From JBBAGC01 sp964491265 (GTDB lineage Bacteria; Spirochaetota; UBA4802; UBA5550), in NCBI GenBank assembly GCA_964491265.1, contig CAZBFP010000001.1, positions 248,001-312,000 of the forward strand: a DNA stretch of 64,000 bases, given 5' to 3'. The position numbers and the translations under genes are program-made. Positions 8,491-17,339 of this stretch are shown here, piece by piece (position 1 is the stretch's first letter; the number at the start of each line of letters is the position of its first letter). The notes beneath the pieces were generated by a model. That model was not told where the DNA came from, did no database searches, and worked only from the letters and a program-made list of their open reading frames with translations.

Positions 8491-9092
8491 AATCCCTCTT
8501 TCACCTTTGTCTCAAGATAGGCTGCTATCATTGCGTCATATTGAGAAGTGGCGGAATAGACCTTAAGTGCCAGTCCCATGTTGGTCTTATAAGAAACCGC
8601 TCCGCCGCTCCTTTTCATTTCAGAAATGACGACCCCGTAATCCGCAGGATCAGTAATAACAGTTACGCTCTGAAAATTCTTGGCAGCGGATCTGAGCATT
8701 GCCGGACCGCCAATATCAATATTCTCAATTGCATCTTCAAAAGTAGAGTCAGCTTTCGCTATTGTCTCCTTAAATGGGTAGAGATTGACAACTACCATAT
8801 CTATCTGCTCAATCCCATGCTTCTTCATTGTTTCAACATGTTCCATGTTACCTCTGAGTCCCAGAAGCCCTCCATGAATTCGGGGATGCAGGGTTTTTAC
8901 ACGGCCATCGAGCATTTCAGGGAAACCTGTATGCTCAGATACATCCTTAACCTTAAGGCCTGCGTCCCTCAAAGCTTTAGCTGTCCCTCCTGTGGACAGG
9001 AGCTCAACTCCCATACCGGCAAGTTCCTTTGCAAATTCAGCAATACCTGTTTTGTCCGAAAGGCTTATAAGTGCTCTTTTGATTATTGCCAT
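8487..9092 (-). CDS. purH: IMP cyclohydrolase (PurH N-terminal domain only)
   Basis: 201 residues covering only the MGS-like IMP cyclohydrolase domain: SLSDKTGI at the N-terminus, ELLSTGGTAKALRDAG, GRVKTLHPRIHGGLL, NLYPF and ENIDIGGPAMLRSAAKN. This enzyme closes FAICAR to IMP, the last step of purine synthesis. Most bacteria fuse it to the AICAR transformylase domain for a total of about 510-530 residues. Here the frame stops after a natural domain end, with no transformylase remains downstream, where a convergent gene overlaps by 4 bases. The transformylase must be encoded elsewhere. Confidence 0.9.
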   Translation of the reverse strand: MAIIKRALISLSDKTGIAEFAKELAGMGVELLSTGGTAKALRDAGLKVKDVSEHTGFPEMLDGRVKTLHPRIHGGLLGLRGNMEHVETMKKHGIEQIDMVVVNLYPFKETIAKADSTFEDAIENIDIGGPAMLRSAAKNFQSVTVITDPADYGVVISEMKRSGGAVSYKTNMGLALKVYSATSQYDAMIAAYLETKVKEGF

Positions 9093-9161
9093 AATTATAC
9101 CTTTATTTAAAGTTCTTCATATTTTTTCATTTAAAGATCAGAACCTCCAGGCGTCAATAAA

Positions 9162-9242
9162 AATATCCCCGCCGCCGAAGTCGAAGGAGATATGGGAAAC
9201 ATCATTATTGCACTAAAAAATATCTTCAGGAATAATTACTGA
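9162..9242 (+). repeat. R2 dispersed palindromic repeat, copy b (right half)
   Basis: The central CCCCGCCGCC palindrome half and the full right arm (GATATGG...AATAATTACTGA) match the copy at 25987-26107. The left arm is missing. Together with the transporter remnant that follows, it accounts for most of the gap 9093-9429. Confidence 0.75.
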
Positions 9243-9264
9243 TTGTTAATGCTTAATAACGATT

Positions 9265-9393
9265 ATGAAGATATTAAAAATATCACCTGTTACGGCAGGA
9301 TTTCTTCTGGCAACAGCGACCGCAATTATATGGTCAGGGATTATTATTGCCCGGGATCAGGATAAAAAGTTGACAAACATCGCGGGTGATTAA
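9265..9393 (+). pseudogene. Fragment resembling the start of an EamA/DMT transporter
   Basis: A 42-codon frame, ATG to TAA, encodes MKILKISPVTAGFLLATATA then IIWSGIIIARDQDKKL. The pattern of a hydrophobic helix with IWSG...AR is that of the first membrane helix of EamA-family drug/metabolite transporters, after which the similarity stops. Probably a remnant left after deletion, next to R2 copy b. It could instead be a small membrane peptide. Confidence 0.4.
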
Positions 9394-9429
9394 AAGTGTA
9401 AAAAAACTCAAAAGGGTCAGGAAAAGTTA

Positions 9430-10161
9430 ATGGGGAAAAAAGATTATTTTAATGAAATGAAAAAAAGGAAAATCGGCGACGGTTTTTTTGAACATATTTT
9501 CAGATTAATTTTTTTTGCTATTCTCCTTACAATTGAAGGGGTATTTAAAAAACTGAATGAACTCCGATTCAGGTTTGGGAATTTCATGGCAGGAAGAGGT
9601 TTTTCCCATATTTATTCACGCTATACAGAATACAAAAATTCTGTGCACCAGCTTATTGAAAAACCATTTTATAGAGGGAAAATAAGAGCACACCTTCTTG
9701 AGGTTAAGGACCGTTTATTTTCTGATCGCGATAAAAGGCTTATTTTCGGATTCCGGGAATCAACACAAACTATACTCATAAAATCAAAAAGCGCTTTAAA
9801 CAGATTCAGAGGCTACTCAATTAAGGTGGGGAAAAAGTATTTTCAACCATCGCCAATATTTAATATTTCAAAAAATTATGCTGCCTCCTTTTTTACATTC
9901 TTTCTAAGAAAGGAAACAAAAGGGAAAATCTCCAGAAGTATGCGACAGAACCGGGAGTATATGAAGGATCTTACAAACAGATATAACAAATTCAGGAATG
10001 ATGCTATTACAAAATTCTATACCAGTGATTTTAAAGCCAGAGTTGCTGAAGAAGCAGTTAAGATGAAAACAGTTCAGAACAACCTTGATAAGCTTCTTAA
10101 ATCAATAGATAAAGTTAAGAAAAAGCAGCTCAAAAGCGCCATTGAACAATCACTCCGCTGA
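9430..10161 (+). CDS. Hypothetical basic protein
   Basis: 243 residues, extremely rich in Lys and Arg, with one possible amphipathic or membrane helix near residues 21-40 (IFRLIFFAILLTIEGVF). The C-terminal part (residues about 165-243) is predicted coiled and basic. The start has AGGA seven bases upstream. No family is recognised. The charge pattern would suit binding to nucleic acid or to the inner face of the membrane. Its end overlaps the convergent DedA gene by 12 bases. Confidence 0.55.
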   Translation: MGKKDYFNEMKKRKIGDGFFEHIFRLIFFAILLTIEGVFKKLNELRFRFGNFMAGRGFSHIYSRYTEYKNSVHQLIEKPFYRGKIRAHLLEVKDRLFSDRDKRLIFGFRESTQTILIKSKSALNRFRGYSIKVGKKYFQPSPIFNISKNYAASFFTFFLRKETKGKISRSMRQNREYMKDLTNRYNKFRNDAITKFYTSDFKARVAEEAVKMKTVQNNLDKLLKSIDKVKKKQLKSAIEQSLR

Positions 10162-10776
10162 ATTTTTTTTGAAATATTTTATCAGGAAAAAAAGAATTAC
10201 TGAAAAAATCACTACCCCTGCAGCAAGGTTATAGCACTTTAGAAGCTCAACCACACCCTTCTTAACAATATCCCAATTATTACCAATAGTGAATCCCGCA
10301 TATATCCATATAAAATTCCAGATCAAGGCGCTCAAAAAAGAGAGCAGAAACACCGGGAATGCTCTTAGCCCCGACATCCCTGAAGCAATTGAAATAACAG
10401 ACCTGAGACCCGGCATAAACCTGTTAAATAATATTACAAGGTAACCATATTTAAAAAACCATTTTTCAGCATCGTCAATTTTATCCCTTGAAAAGAAGGA
10501 GTAGTTTTTTTTCTCAAAAAAACTTCTCTCCAGATATCTTCCGAGAAAATAAAGGACCATAAATCCTGCCGAACTCCCTAATGTGGTAACAGCATAGACT
10601 GACAGGAAATTAAGCCTCCCTGTTCCCACAAGAAAAGCTCCAAATGCTGTAATAGTATCCCCGGGAGCAGGGGGGAATATGTTTTCAATAAAGGCACTTA
10701 TAAAAAGAAAAAGATATATAAAATAATTCCCCATGGGGAGTATAAATTCTATAATACAGGAAAGGAGTTCATCCAT
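10150..10776 (-). CDS. DedA-family membrane protein
   Basis: 208 residues of the DedA/VTT (SNARE-associated) family: FISAFIENIFPPAPGDTI near residues 22-39, the re-entrant-loop motif, and FNRFMPGLRSVISIASGMSG near residues 115-136, the conserved F/G-x-R...R...AG motif. About four to five membrane segments. Family members are membrane-potential-dependent transporters or lipid scramblases; several move undecaprenyl phosphate or phosphatidylethanolamine. The substrate here is unknown. Confidence 0.9.
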   Translation of the reverse strand: MDELLSCIIEFILPMGNYFIYLFLFISAFIENIFPPAPGDTITAFGAFLVGTGRLNFLSVYAVTTLGSSAGFMVLYFLGRYLERSFFEKKNYSFFSRDKIDDAEKWFFKYGYLVILFNRFMPGLRSVISIASGMSGLRAFPVFLLSFLSALIWNFIWIYAGFTIGNNWDIVKKGVVELLKCYNLAAGVVIFSVILFFLIKYFKKNSAE

Positions 10777-11163
10777 AGCCAGATCCTTAGTGAAAATAAA
10801 GAACAGCCTAAGCTTAAATTCAATTTATTTTCAAGCTGAAATTTATTATTCTTTACTGCAGAATAGCACCAGAGAGAAGAAAAATTTACAGAATCAACCT
10901 CCCTATCAGGTATTACCCATTACTCCTTATATTTTTTATTTTGTATATAATTTTTATATAAACAATTAATTGCTTGAAATTAGCAACAAGATTGTAATAT
11001 TATCTAAAAAAAGCACTGGAGCTGATTAAAGTATTTTAACAGATCTCACTTATTGATAATTGCCGGTAATTATTCATCCCCTACTGGTGATATTAAGAAA
11101 TTTCCCTAAATCAAACAAAAATATAAAAATTTAAAAGTATTGTCTATTCCCAGGAGGTTCAGG
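10777..11163. other. Gap between divergent dedA and pckG
   Basis: 387 AT-rich bases without a convincing gene. A TTGAAA (10974-10979) and TATTAT (10998-11003) 18 bases apart could be the pckG promoter. The TTGCT/AGCAA inverted repeat at 10970-10986 overlaps it. In such AT-rich DNA these matches are weak. Confidence 0.35.
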
Positions 11164-13026
11164 ATGAATGTAAGTTTAACTATCCTTAACGAAGTTAACA
11201 GAAAAAAAATCGACGCCTTAAACAATGCAAAAGCTGTGCAGGTAATAGAAAAGTATATCAATCTGTGTAAGCCGTCAAAAGTATCTGTTATTACAGACTC
11301 AGATGATGACATCCGTTATGTCAGAAATCTTTCAATTTCCAATGGCGAGGAGAGGAGACTTAACATGGATGGTCATACCATCCACTTTGACGGGCTTAAC
11401 GATCAGGGGCGCGATACCAGGAATACTAAAATACTGATCACCCCTGATATGAAGCTTAGTGAAGGTCTTAATCCCATGGAGAGAGAACAGGGGATCAGAG
11501 AGGTCCATTCACTTATGGATGGGATAATGGAAGGCCGGGAAATGCTCATCCGGTTTTTCTGTCTCGGGCCGCTGGATTCAAGATTCTCAATTTCTGCTCT
11601 GCAGATTACAGACTCCGCTTATGTTGCTCACAGCGAGGATATTCTCTACCGTGCCGGATATGAGCAGTTTAAAAATCTTAAAGGCTCACCCGAGTTCTTC
11701 TACTTTGTTCATTCAGCAGGTGAGCTTGATGAAAGAAAAAATTCAAAAAATATTCAGAACAGGCGTATTTATACGGATATTATGGAAGGTGCGGTTTTTA
11801 CTGTTAACAACCAGTATGCGGGGAACAGCGTTGGTTTAAAGAAGCTTGCGCTGAGGCTTGCTATTTACAAATCGAACAATGAAGACTGGCTCACCGAGCA
11901 TATGTTTATTATGGGGGTACAGCCGGAAGGTAAAAACCGGACAACCTATTTTACAGGGGCATATCCCAGCGCCTGCGGTAAAACATCCACTGCAATGATC
12001 CCGGGTCAGCTTATAATCGGTGATGATATTGCATATATCAGGGAAGGGGAAAACGGGCACGCCTATGCTGTAAATATTGAACAGGGGATCTTCGGTATAA
12101 TCGAAGATGTCAATCCCATTGATGACCCTGTGATATATAAAACACTTACAACACCGAGAGAACTGATTTTTTCCAATGTCCTTGTAAACGACGGAGTTCC
12201 ATACTGGCTCGGTATGGGCAAGGATCTCCCCCGGGAGGGTGAAAACTTTTCCGGATTATGGAAGAAAGGGAATACTGACAGCACAGGAAAGGAGATACTC
12301 CCTGCCCATAAAAATGCCCGCTATACAGTACGGCTCAGTGAACTTGAAAATGTTGATTCTGCCCTTAATGATCCTGAAGGTGTGCCTGTAAAAGGTTTTA
12401 TCTACGGCGGCAGGGACTCAGATACATCAGTTCCTGTTTACCAGAGTTTCGACTGGGACCATGGTGTTTTTATCGGGTCATCAATTGAATCTGAAACTAC
12501 AGCTGCTACAATAGGCCAGGCAGGTATACGCACATCAAGCCCCATGGCAAACATGGAATTTCTTACTGTTCCCCTGGGGCAGTATCTGGAAAATCATTTT
12601 AAATTCGGAGCAAAGCTTGAGAATCCTCCCCTTGTATTTGCAACAAATTATTTTCTTAAAGAAAACGGCAGTTTTATAAATGATAAAATTGATAAAAAAG
12701 TATGGATAATGTGGATGGAAGGAAGAGCCCACGGTGAGTATGATGCAACCAGAACACCAATAGGATTTATTCCTGAATTCCATGATATTAAAAAGCTCTA
12801 CAAGGAAATCTTCAACCGCGAAATTACAGAGGAGTTTTTTAATAAACTCTTTTCAATCCGTGTTACTAAATATCTTGATAAAATGGACCGTATTGAAAAA
12901 ATTTACAGGGCGGAGGAAATGGTTCCTGAAAAGCTCTTTCAAATTCTGGGGAATATCCGGAATGAACTGAACAGAGCAAAATCTGAACATGGTATGGATG
13001 AAATTCCGCCGTCAAAATTCGGATAG
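11164..13026 (+). CDS. pckG: Phosphoenolpyruvate carboxykinase (GTP)
   Basis: 621 residues from ATG 11164, which has AGGAGG six bases upstream (11152-11157). The in-frame TTG at 11140 lies before that site and is rejected. The P-loop is GAYPSACGKTSTAM with the active-site Cys271 and Lys273; WMEGRAHGEYDATRTPIG and the usual 600-620 residue length mark the GTP-dependent family. It converts oxaloacetate and GTP to phosphoenolpyruvate, CO2 and GDP, for gluconeogenesis or anaplerosis. It is a single gene with a long leader. Confidence 0.97.
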   Translation: MNVSLTILNEVNRKKIDALNNAKAVQVIEKYINLCKPSKVSVITDSDDDIRYVRNLSISNGEERRLNMDGHTIHFDGLNDQGRDTRNTKILITPDMKLSEGLNPMEREQGIREVHSLMDGIMEGREMLIRFFCLGPLDSRFSISALQITDSAYVAHSEDILYRAGYEQFKNLKGSPEFFYFVHSAGELDERKNSKNIQNRRIYTDIMEGAVFTVNNQYAGNSVGLKKLALRLAIYKSNNEDWLTEHMFIMGVQPEGKNRTTYFTGAYPSACGKTSTAMIPGQLIIGDDIAYIREGENGHAYAVNIEQGIFGIIEDVNPIDDPVIYKTLTTPRELIFSNVLVNDGVPYWLGMGKDLPREGENFSGLWKKGNTDSTGKEILPAHKNARYTVRLSELENVDSALNDPEGVPVKGFIYGGRDSDTSVPVYQSFDWDHGVFIGSSIESETTAATIGQAGIRTSSPMANMEFLTVPLGQYLENHFKFGAKLENPPLVFATNYFLKENGSFINDKIDKKVWIMWMEGRAHGEYDATRTPIGFIPEFHDIKKLYKEIFNREITEEFFNKLFSIRVTKYLDKMDRIEKIYRAEEMVPEKLFQILGNIRNELNRAKSEHGMDEIPPSKFG

Positions 13027-13048
13027 ATTTTCCCCGCAGAAGGTTTCC

Positions 13049-13211
13049 GGGGCTCTCTCAATAGTCAGATTTTCGGGGATTTGTCATTCCGGTTTTGCAA
13101 CTTCAATTATTGCAAATACCGGAATCTCCTGATTAAATCAGGCCTAAGAGATACCGGCATTACGCTACGCTACAGCCGGTATGACAAGGAAATTGCCTTT
13201 TGAACAGCCCC
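13049..13211 (+). repeat. R1 MITE-like repeat, copy b
   Basis: 163 bp beginning GGGGCTCTC and ending GAACAGCCCC, with inner hairpins GTCATTCCGGTTTTGC...CCGGAAT and ACCGGCATTACGC...GCCGGTATGAC. It is almost identical to 60853-61015 in inverted orientation and of exactly the same length, with only a few mismatches near the ends. GGGGCTGTC ends recall some IS families, so it may be mobilised by a transposase encoded elsewhere. Confidence 0.85.
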
Positions 13212-13240
13212 GGCATCTCATGTAGATTACAGCGGATATT

Positions 13241-13404
13241 GGCAGTCTTAAAATTTTAGGGAAAAAGTCTGTCATTCCGGCCGAAGTGATAACGTAGTGC
13301 CGGAATCCCCTGGAAAAATCAGGAGTCCTGAGATTCCCGCACCTGTACTGAGCGCGTCGAAGTATGCGCGGGAATGACAACACCTGCAAAATCCTACCGC
13401 TACC
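13241..13404 (+). repeat. R3 MITE-like repeat, copy b
   Basis: Second copy of the 6625-6767 element, starting GGCAGTCTTAAAATTTT and ending ATCCTACCGCTACC. The core GTCATTCCGGCCGAAGTGAT through CGGAATC is identical. The second hairpin loop is about 20 bases longer (CTGTACTGAGCGCGTCGAAG inside). With R1 copy b it occupies nearly all of the 446-bp gap after pckG. Confidence 0.8.
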
Positions 13405-13472
13405 CTGAGATTAATATTTTATCTTTCAGGTAATCTGCTTGAAATATTCATGCAATTCCATTTAGTTAACCT

Positions 13473-14096
13473 ATGAAAAGGATATTATGCTACGGTGATT
13501 CCAACACATGGGGCTATAAACCGGCTGACGGATCACGATTCGGTGAAACAGAAAGGTGGCCCGCCCTGATGCAGCAAAATCTTAAGGTTAAATCCGCCCT
13601 TATTGAAGAGGGCCTCAATGGCCGGTCAGCCCTTAACCTTTACCCCGGTTACGATGAAGCAAATGGAATAGACTATATTCACAAAAATATAAACCGCTTC
13701 GTCCCTCTTGATATGGCTATAATATTCCTTGGCCTGAATGATATAGCTGCTGCACCGGATGAACCGCTCTGGAAAATCTGTAAAGCTATTGAAGAGATTG
13801 CAGAAATAATTCTGACAGCACATTCAGAAGCAAACAGGCCATTGCCGCAGATAATTTTGATGGGGCTTCCGCGGATAAGCAGAGATTTTGAAGAAACCGG
13901 TTTTTACGAATTAGTTATAAACAAAGTTCAGGCATTCCCTGATATAGTGGCCGAAGCAGCTTTAAAACATGGTTATCACTTCATAAATACTGCGGAATTT
14001 ATTGAGACTTCGTCCCTTGACGGCACACATCTTAGCGCTGACTCTCATTACAGGCTTGCAATACATACTGCTGAATACATAAACAGGATACTATGA
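13473..14096 (+). CDS. SGNH/GDSL-family esterase
   Basis: 207 residues. GDSNTWGY carries the nucleophile Ser10, EEGLNGRSAL holds the oxyanion Gly, FLGLNDI the Asn, and DGTHLSADSH the Asp/His pair. The layout is close to the arylesterase/acyltransferase branch typified by mycobacterial MsAcT. No signal peptide, so it is probably a cytoplasmic thioesterase, arylesterase or acyltransferase. Its stop overlaps the start of the MFS gene (ATGA), suggesting coupled expression. Confidence 0.88.
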   Translation: MKRILCYGDSNTWGYKPADGSRFGETERWPALMQQNLKVKSALIEEGLNGRSALNLYPGYDEANGIDYIHKNINRFVPLDMAIIFLGLNDIAAAPDEPLWKICKAIEEIAEIILTAHSEANRPLPQIILMGLPRISRDFEETGFYELVINKVQAFPDIVAEAALKHGYHFINTAEFIETSSLDGTHLSADSHYRLAIHTAEYINRIL

Positions 14097-15271
14097 ACAT
14101 AAAACAGGAAAATCTTTTATTTAATTACAATCTTCAGATCATATTTACTGTAACCCTCATTGCAGTTATGGGTGTTTCGTCAATCACACCCGCATTCCCC
14201 ACAATAGCTAGGGAACTGGGTCTCACCTCCAGAGAGGTAAATCTCCTTATTGTTGTATTCACAGTACCGGGAATTTTTCTCTCACCTGTTCTGGGGATAA
14301 TGGCTGACAGGCTTGGAAGAAAAAGGGTCCTTGTACCATCTATACTTATATTTTCTATATGCGGAACTGCCTGTGCTTTTACTGCTGATTTTAAGATACT
14401 TCTGATACTCCGGGTTTTTCAGGGGACAGGGGCTGCTGCATTAAGTTCACTAAACCAGACAATAATAGGTGATGTTTTCCCGGGTAAAAACCGGATAGAT
14501 GCCATGGGGTATAACAGTTCATTCTTAAGCCTTGGCACAATGCTCTACCCGTCAATCGGAGGAGCTCTTGCCCTGCTTGGCTGGAACTACCCTTTTCTCC
14601 TCTCAATGGCCGGATTTCCGGTGGCCTACCTTGCTGCTTTCAGGCTTAAGAATCCTGAACCTGAGAAAAACGGTAAAATCGGCCACTACCTCACCTCTTC
14701 TTTCAAGGTAATTTTTAAAAAAGAAATAATGGCACTTTTCTTCGGCACAATGACTGCATTCATTCTGCTCTATGGCGTGATGCTGGCATTTTTCCCCTAC
14801 TACCTTTATGAAAATTTTAAGGCCTCACCATTTCAGATCGGCCTTATAACATCTTCTGCTTCTATAGGCTCAATTCTGGGGGCATTTAATCTGGGGAGAC
14901 TCTCAAGAATTTTCTCTTCAAAAAAACTTATAACAGGAGCATTTCTACTTTATATCGTATCCCTGATTCTTTCTTATTTTATCTCTCTACTGGTATTTTT
15001 TGCTGTTCCTGCATTTATATTCGGTTTCGCTAACGGCATACTTATACCCAACATCCAGACCAGGATTTCCATTATAGCGCCTGCTGAATACAGAGGTGCT
15101 GTTATGTCGATTAATTCCACAGTGCTCCGCCTGGGGCAGACAGTAGGGCCTTTTGCTTCAGGTATAATTCTTGTTTCTTACGGGAGCAGCGGTATTTTTA
15201 CAGGTGCGGTAATTTTTGCACTGGCAACTTTTTTTATTCTTACAATTATAGTGCCATCTGATAAGACTTAA
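14093..15271 (+). CDS. MFS transporter
   Basis: 392 residues with about 12 membrane helices. The loop 2-3 signature is GIMADRLGRKRVLV, and ALSSLNQTIIGDVFPGKNR lies around helices 4-5. This is the DHA1-like drug/proton antiporter pattern; the substrate cannot be told. It is coupled by a 4-base overlap to the esterase upstream. Confidence 0.9.
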   Translation: MNIKQENLLFNYNLQIIFTVTLIAVMGVSSITPAFPTIARELGLTSREVNLLIVVFTVPGIFLSPVLGIMADRLGRKRVLVPSILIFSICGTACAFTADFKILLILRVFQGTGAAALSSLNQTIIGDVFPGKNRIDAMGYNSSFLSLGTMLYPSIGGALALLGWNYPFLLSMAGFPVAYLAAFRLKNPEPEKNGKIGHYLTSSFKVIFKKEIMALFFGTMTAFILLYGVMLAFFPYYLYENFKASPFQIGLITSSASIGSILGAFNLGRLSRIFSSKKLITGAFLLYIVSLILSYFISLLVFFAVPAFIFGFANGILIPNIQTRISIIAPAEYRGAVMSINSTVLRLGQTVGPFASGIILVSYGSSGIFTGAVIFALATFFILTIIVPSDKT

Positions 15272-15303
15272 ACATATAATAGAATCAGGAATAATGCCTG
15301 AAT

Positions 15304-15376
15304 ATGTCATTCCGGTTTTACCCCAAGGGTACTTCATCGTTGCACTCATGGAGCGCTATCTGCAACCGGTATGACA
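15304..15376 (+). repeat. Short R1-related palindrome
   Basis: A GTCATTCCGGTTTTACC ... GCAACCGGTATGAC palindrome matching the core ends of R1 but lacking its GGGGCTGTC termini. It sits between the convergent MFS and sirC genes and may act as a bidirectional terminator. Confidence 0.6.
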
Positions 15377-15393
15377 AAAAATTCCTTTATAGA

Positions 15394-16068
15394 TCAATTA
15401 CCTGAAACAGAATTCCCCCTATCTTTCAGGCTGCTGAAAAATTGTATAATATCATTATCACTGCTACAGCAGTTTAGCGATTCAAGAAGTGCGTCTTCGT
15501 TGACCACTTTTTTCAGGAGTTCCCCCCTGGCTAATGTATCCATATCTTTAAAAGTATCGTCTGCTTTAAGAAGTTCCCTTCCCCGTCTCAAGATACAGAG
15601 CATATCATCAACCCTCTCAGGGATATGCGCCTCCATCATGCGTCTAAGCCTGGCAGCCATGGCAGGGGAAGCGCCGCAGGTGGATAAAGAAAAAATCAGA
15701 TCACCCTTTCTTACAAATGAGGGTACATAAAAACTGCAGTTAGGGGGATCATCAACAGCATTAATAAGAATATTCCTCTCCTCCGCTTCCCTGAACACAT
15801 GTCCATTCACTTCAGGATTATCTGTTGCGGAAAAAACAAGAACAGCCCCTTCAAGATCTCCAACTTTATAGACACGCTGAAAAATCTCCACTCTATCGGG
15901 ATAATTCCAGGACATCTCCATAATCTCAGAATCAAAATCGGGGGAGATAACCTTAATCACTGCACCCGCTTCAAAGAGATCAGCAGCTTTTCGTGCAGCC
16001 ACAGAGCCTCCGCCGATAATCACAGCAAGCCTCTTATCAAGATTCATCATTACAGGATAAAGCTTCAT
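15394..16068 (-). CDS. Precorrin-2 dehydrogenase / sirohydrochlorin ferrochelatase-type (SirC/CysG-N)
   Basis: 224 residues. The NAD-binding motif VIIGGGSVAARKAADL, then NAVDDPPNCSFYVPSFVRKG and FSLSTCGASPAMAARLRRMME are the hallmarks of the CysG N-terminal / Met8 / SirC family. It oxidises precorrin-2 to sirohydrochlorin, and bifunctional members also insert iron. It is the last gene of the hemA-ahbD-ahbAB-ahbC run, its start overlapping the ahbC stop by one base, and would make the sirohaem that the Ahb enzymes turn into haem. Whether it chelates iron cannot be read from the sequence. Confidence 0.92.
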   Translation of the reverse strand: MKLYPVMMNLDKRLAVIIGGGSVAARKAADLFEAGAVIKVISPDFDSEIMEMSWNYPDRVEIFQRVYKVGDLEGAVLVFSATDNPEVNGHVFREAEERNILINAVDDPPNCSFYVPSFVRKGDLIFSLSTCGASPAMAARLRRMMEAHIPERVDDMLCILRRGRELLKADDTFKDMDTLARGELLKKVVNEDALLESLNCCSSDNDIIQFFSSLKDRGNSVSGN

Positions 16069-17339
16069 TACCGGGCAAGCTCCGCAGGTATAGGAAAATC
16101 CTCACCCTTCTCTTTCAGAATTGCTTTCTTATCCTCATCGAGCCCTATCTCTTCATCAGTGATATAGCACTGGGGATCGGGCGCCCAGAAATCGTTGTGA
16201 GCCCTGTAACCCCTCACTCTCATAGCCCCTGTGCATAATTCCCTGTAGGAACAGAGTGAGCATCTCCCCTTAATAAACTCAGCTTTATTTTTCAGCCCCT
16301 TCATAAGGGGATCAGACTCATCCATCCATATTTCACCGAAATTTCTTTCACGCACATTCCCGAATGTATAATCCTGCCAGAACTGGTCAGGATGGACATT
16401 ACCGTTAAAATCGATGTTTGCAATACCCACACCTGTTGAATTTGCAGCACCGCCGTTCCATTTCAGGAGGTTATAGACTTCATCAGCTCCGGGAAGATTT
16501 TTCTCCTTCATCTTCATGTAAAGATAAACCCCGTCAGCATGGTTATCAACAGTAAGAATATTTATATCAAGGCCCCTGCTGAAATAGTCCGCAGTTCTTT
16601 CAAGAATAATATCCATTGCACCCCGTGACTCGCTGTGGGACAGATCATCTCCATACATGGAAGTCCCCCTCCCTGAATAGACAAGGTGATAGAAACAGGC
16701 TCTGTTGATCTTCTCCTTTTCAATAAAGTCAAAAATCCGGTGGAGATCGAGATAATTCCGCCTTGTCAGGGTAAGACGAAGACCAACCCGCTGCTCCACA
16801 GCGCGGCAGTTATCAAAGCCTTTCATGGTTTTCGCAAAGGCACCCGGAACACCCCGGAAGGTATCATTGATATCCTCCATACCATCCAGGCTTATACCCA
16901 CATAGACAACACCGGAATCCTTTACCCTCTGTGCAGTACTTCTGTCAATGAGTGTGCCGTTTGTGGAGATAACAGGGCGTATATTTTTTTTAGCAGCATA
17001 CTCAAGGAGCTGAAACAGGTCAGGCCTTGTAAAAGGCTCCCCGCCGGAGAATAAAAGAGAGGGGATCCCGAAATCCGCCAGCTCATCAATCAGCTTCATC
17101 CCCTCTTCAGTTGAAAGCTCATCAGCATATTTTCTGTTCTCAGAATCTGTATAGCAGTGAACGCACCTGAGGTTGCAGGTTCTTGTGGAATTCCATACAA
17201 CTATGGGCCGCCTCTCCCTGGCAGATGTAACGATTTTATGAGGGGAATTGCCATGGCAGTCAGGGCCCGACTTTGTGCCGTATCTCAGACCGTCACCTGT
17301 TGATGTTCCGCCACAGTAAAGTTTACCTATATCAATCAT
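16068..17339 (-). CDS. ahbC: Radical SAM 12,18-didecarboxysirohaem deacetylase
   Basis: 423 residues. The radical-SAM cluster CxxxCxxC is Cys55, Cys59 and Cys62 (RTCNLRCVHC), followed by LLFSGGEPF. A C-terminal SPASM-like Cys set (GRCSLCSYRELC) and the phrase GNVHPDQFWQDYTFGNVRE are typical of AhbC/NirJ proteins. In the alternative haem pathway it removes the two acetate side chains of didecarboxysirohaem to give Fe-coproporphyrin III. It overlaps the upstream ahbAB by 8 bases. A NirJ (haem d1) role is less likely because ahbD is present. Confidence 0.88.
   Translation of the reverse strand: MIDIGKLYCGGTSTGDGLRYGTKSGPDCHGNSPHKIVTSARERRPIVVWNSTRTCNLRCVHCYTDSENRKYADELSTEEGMKLIDELADFGIPSLLFSGGEPFTRPDLFQLLEYAAKKNIRPVISTNGTLIDRSTAQRVKDSGVVYVGISLDGMEDINDTFRGVPGAFAKTMKGFDNCRAVEQRVGLRLTLTRRNYLDLHRIFDFIEKEKINRACFYHLVYSGRGTSMYGDDLSHSESRGAMDIILERTADYFSRGLDINILTVDNHADGVYLYMKMKEKNLPGADEVYNLLKWNGGAANSTGVGIANIDFNGNVHPDQFWQDYTFGNVRERNFGEIWMDESDPLMKGLKNKAEFIKGRCSLCSYRELCTGAMRVRGYRAHNDFWAPDPQCYITDEEIGLDEDKKAILKEKGEDFPIPAELAR

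Noticed and set aside
8541..9110. Plus-strand 189-codon frame
   Set aside because: Antisense to purH; it has no recognisable domain or ribosome-binding site.
11140..11163. Upstream TTG start for pckG
   Set aside because: It lies upstream of the strong AGGAGG site, which fits ATG 11164.
15304..15376. A CRISPR array or further repeat tract
   Set aside because: Only a single palindrome of the R1 core type is present; no regularly spaced repeats occur anywhere in the window.
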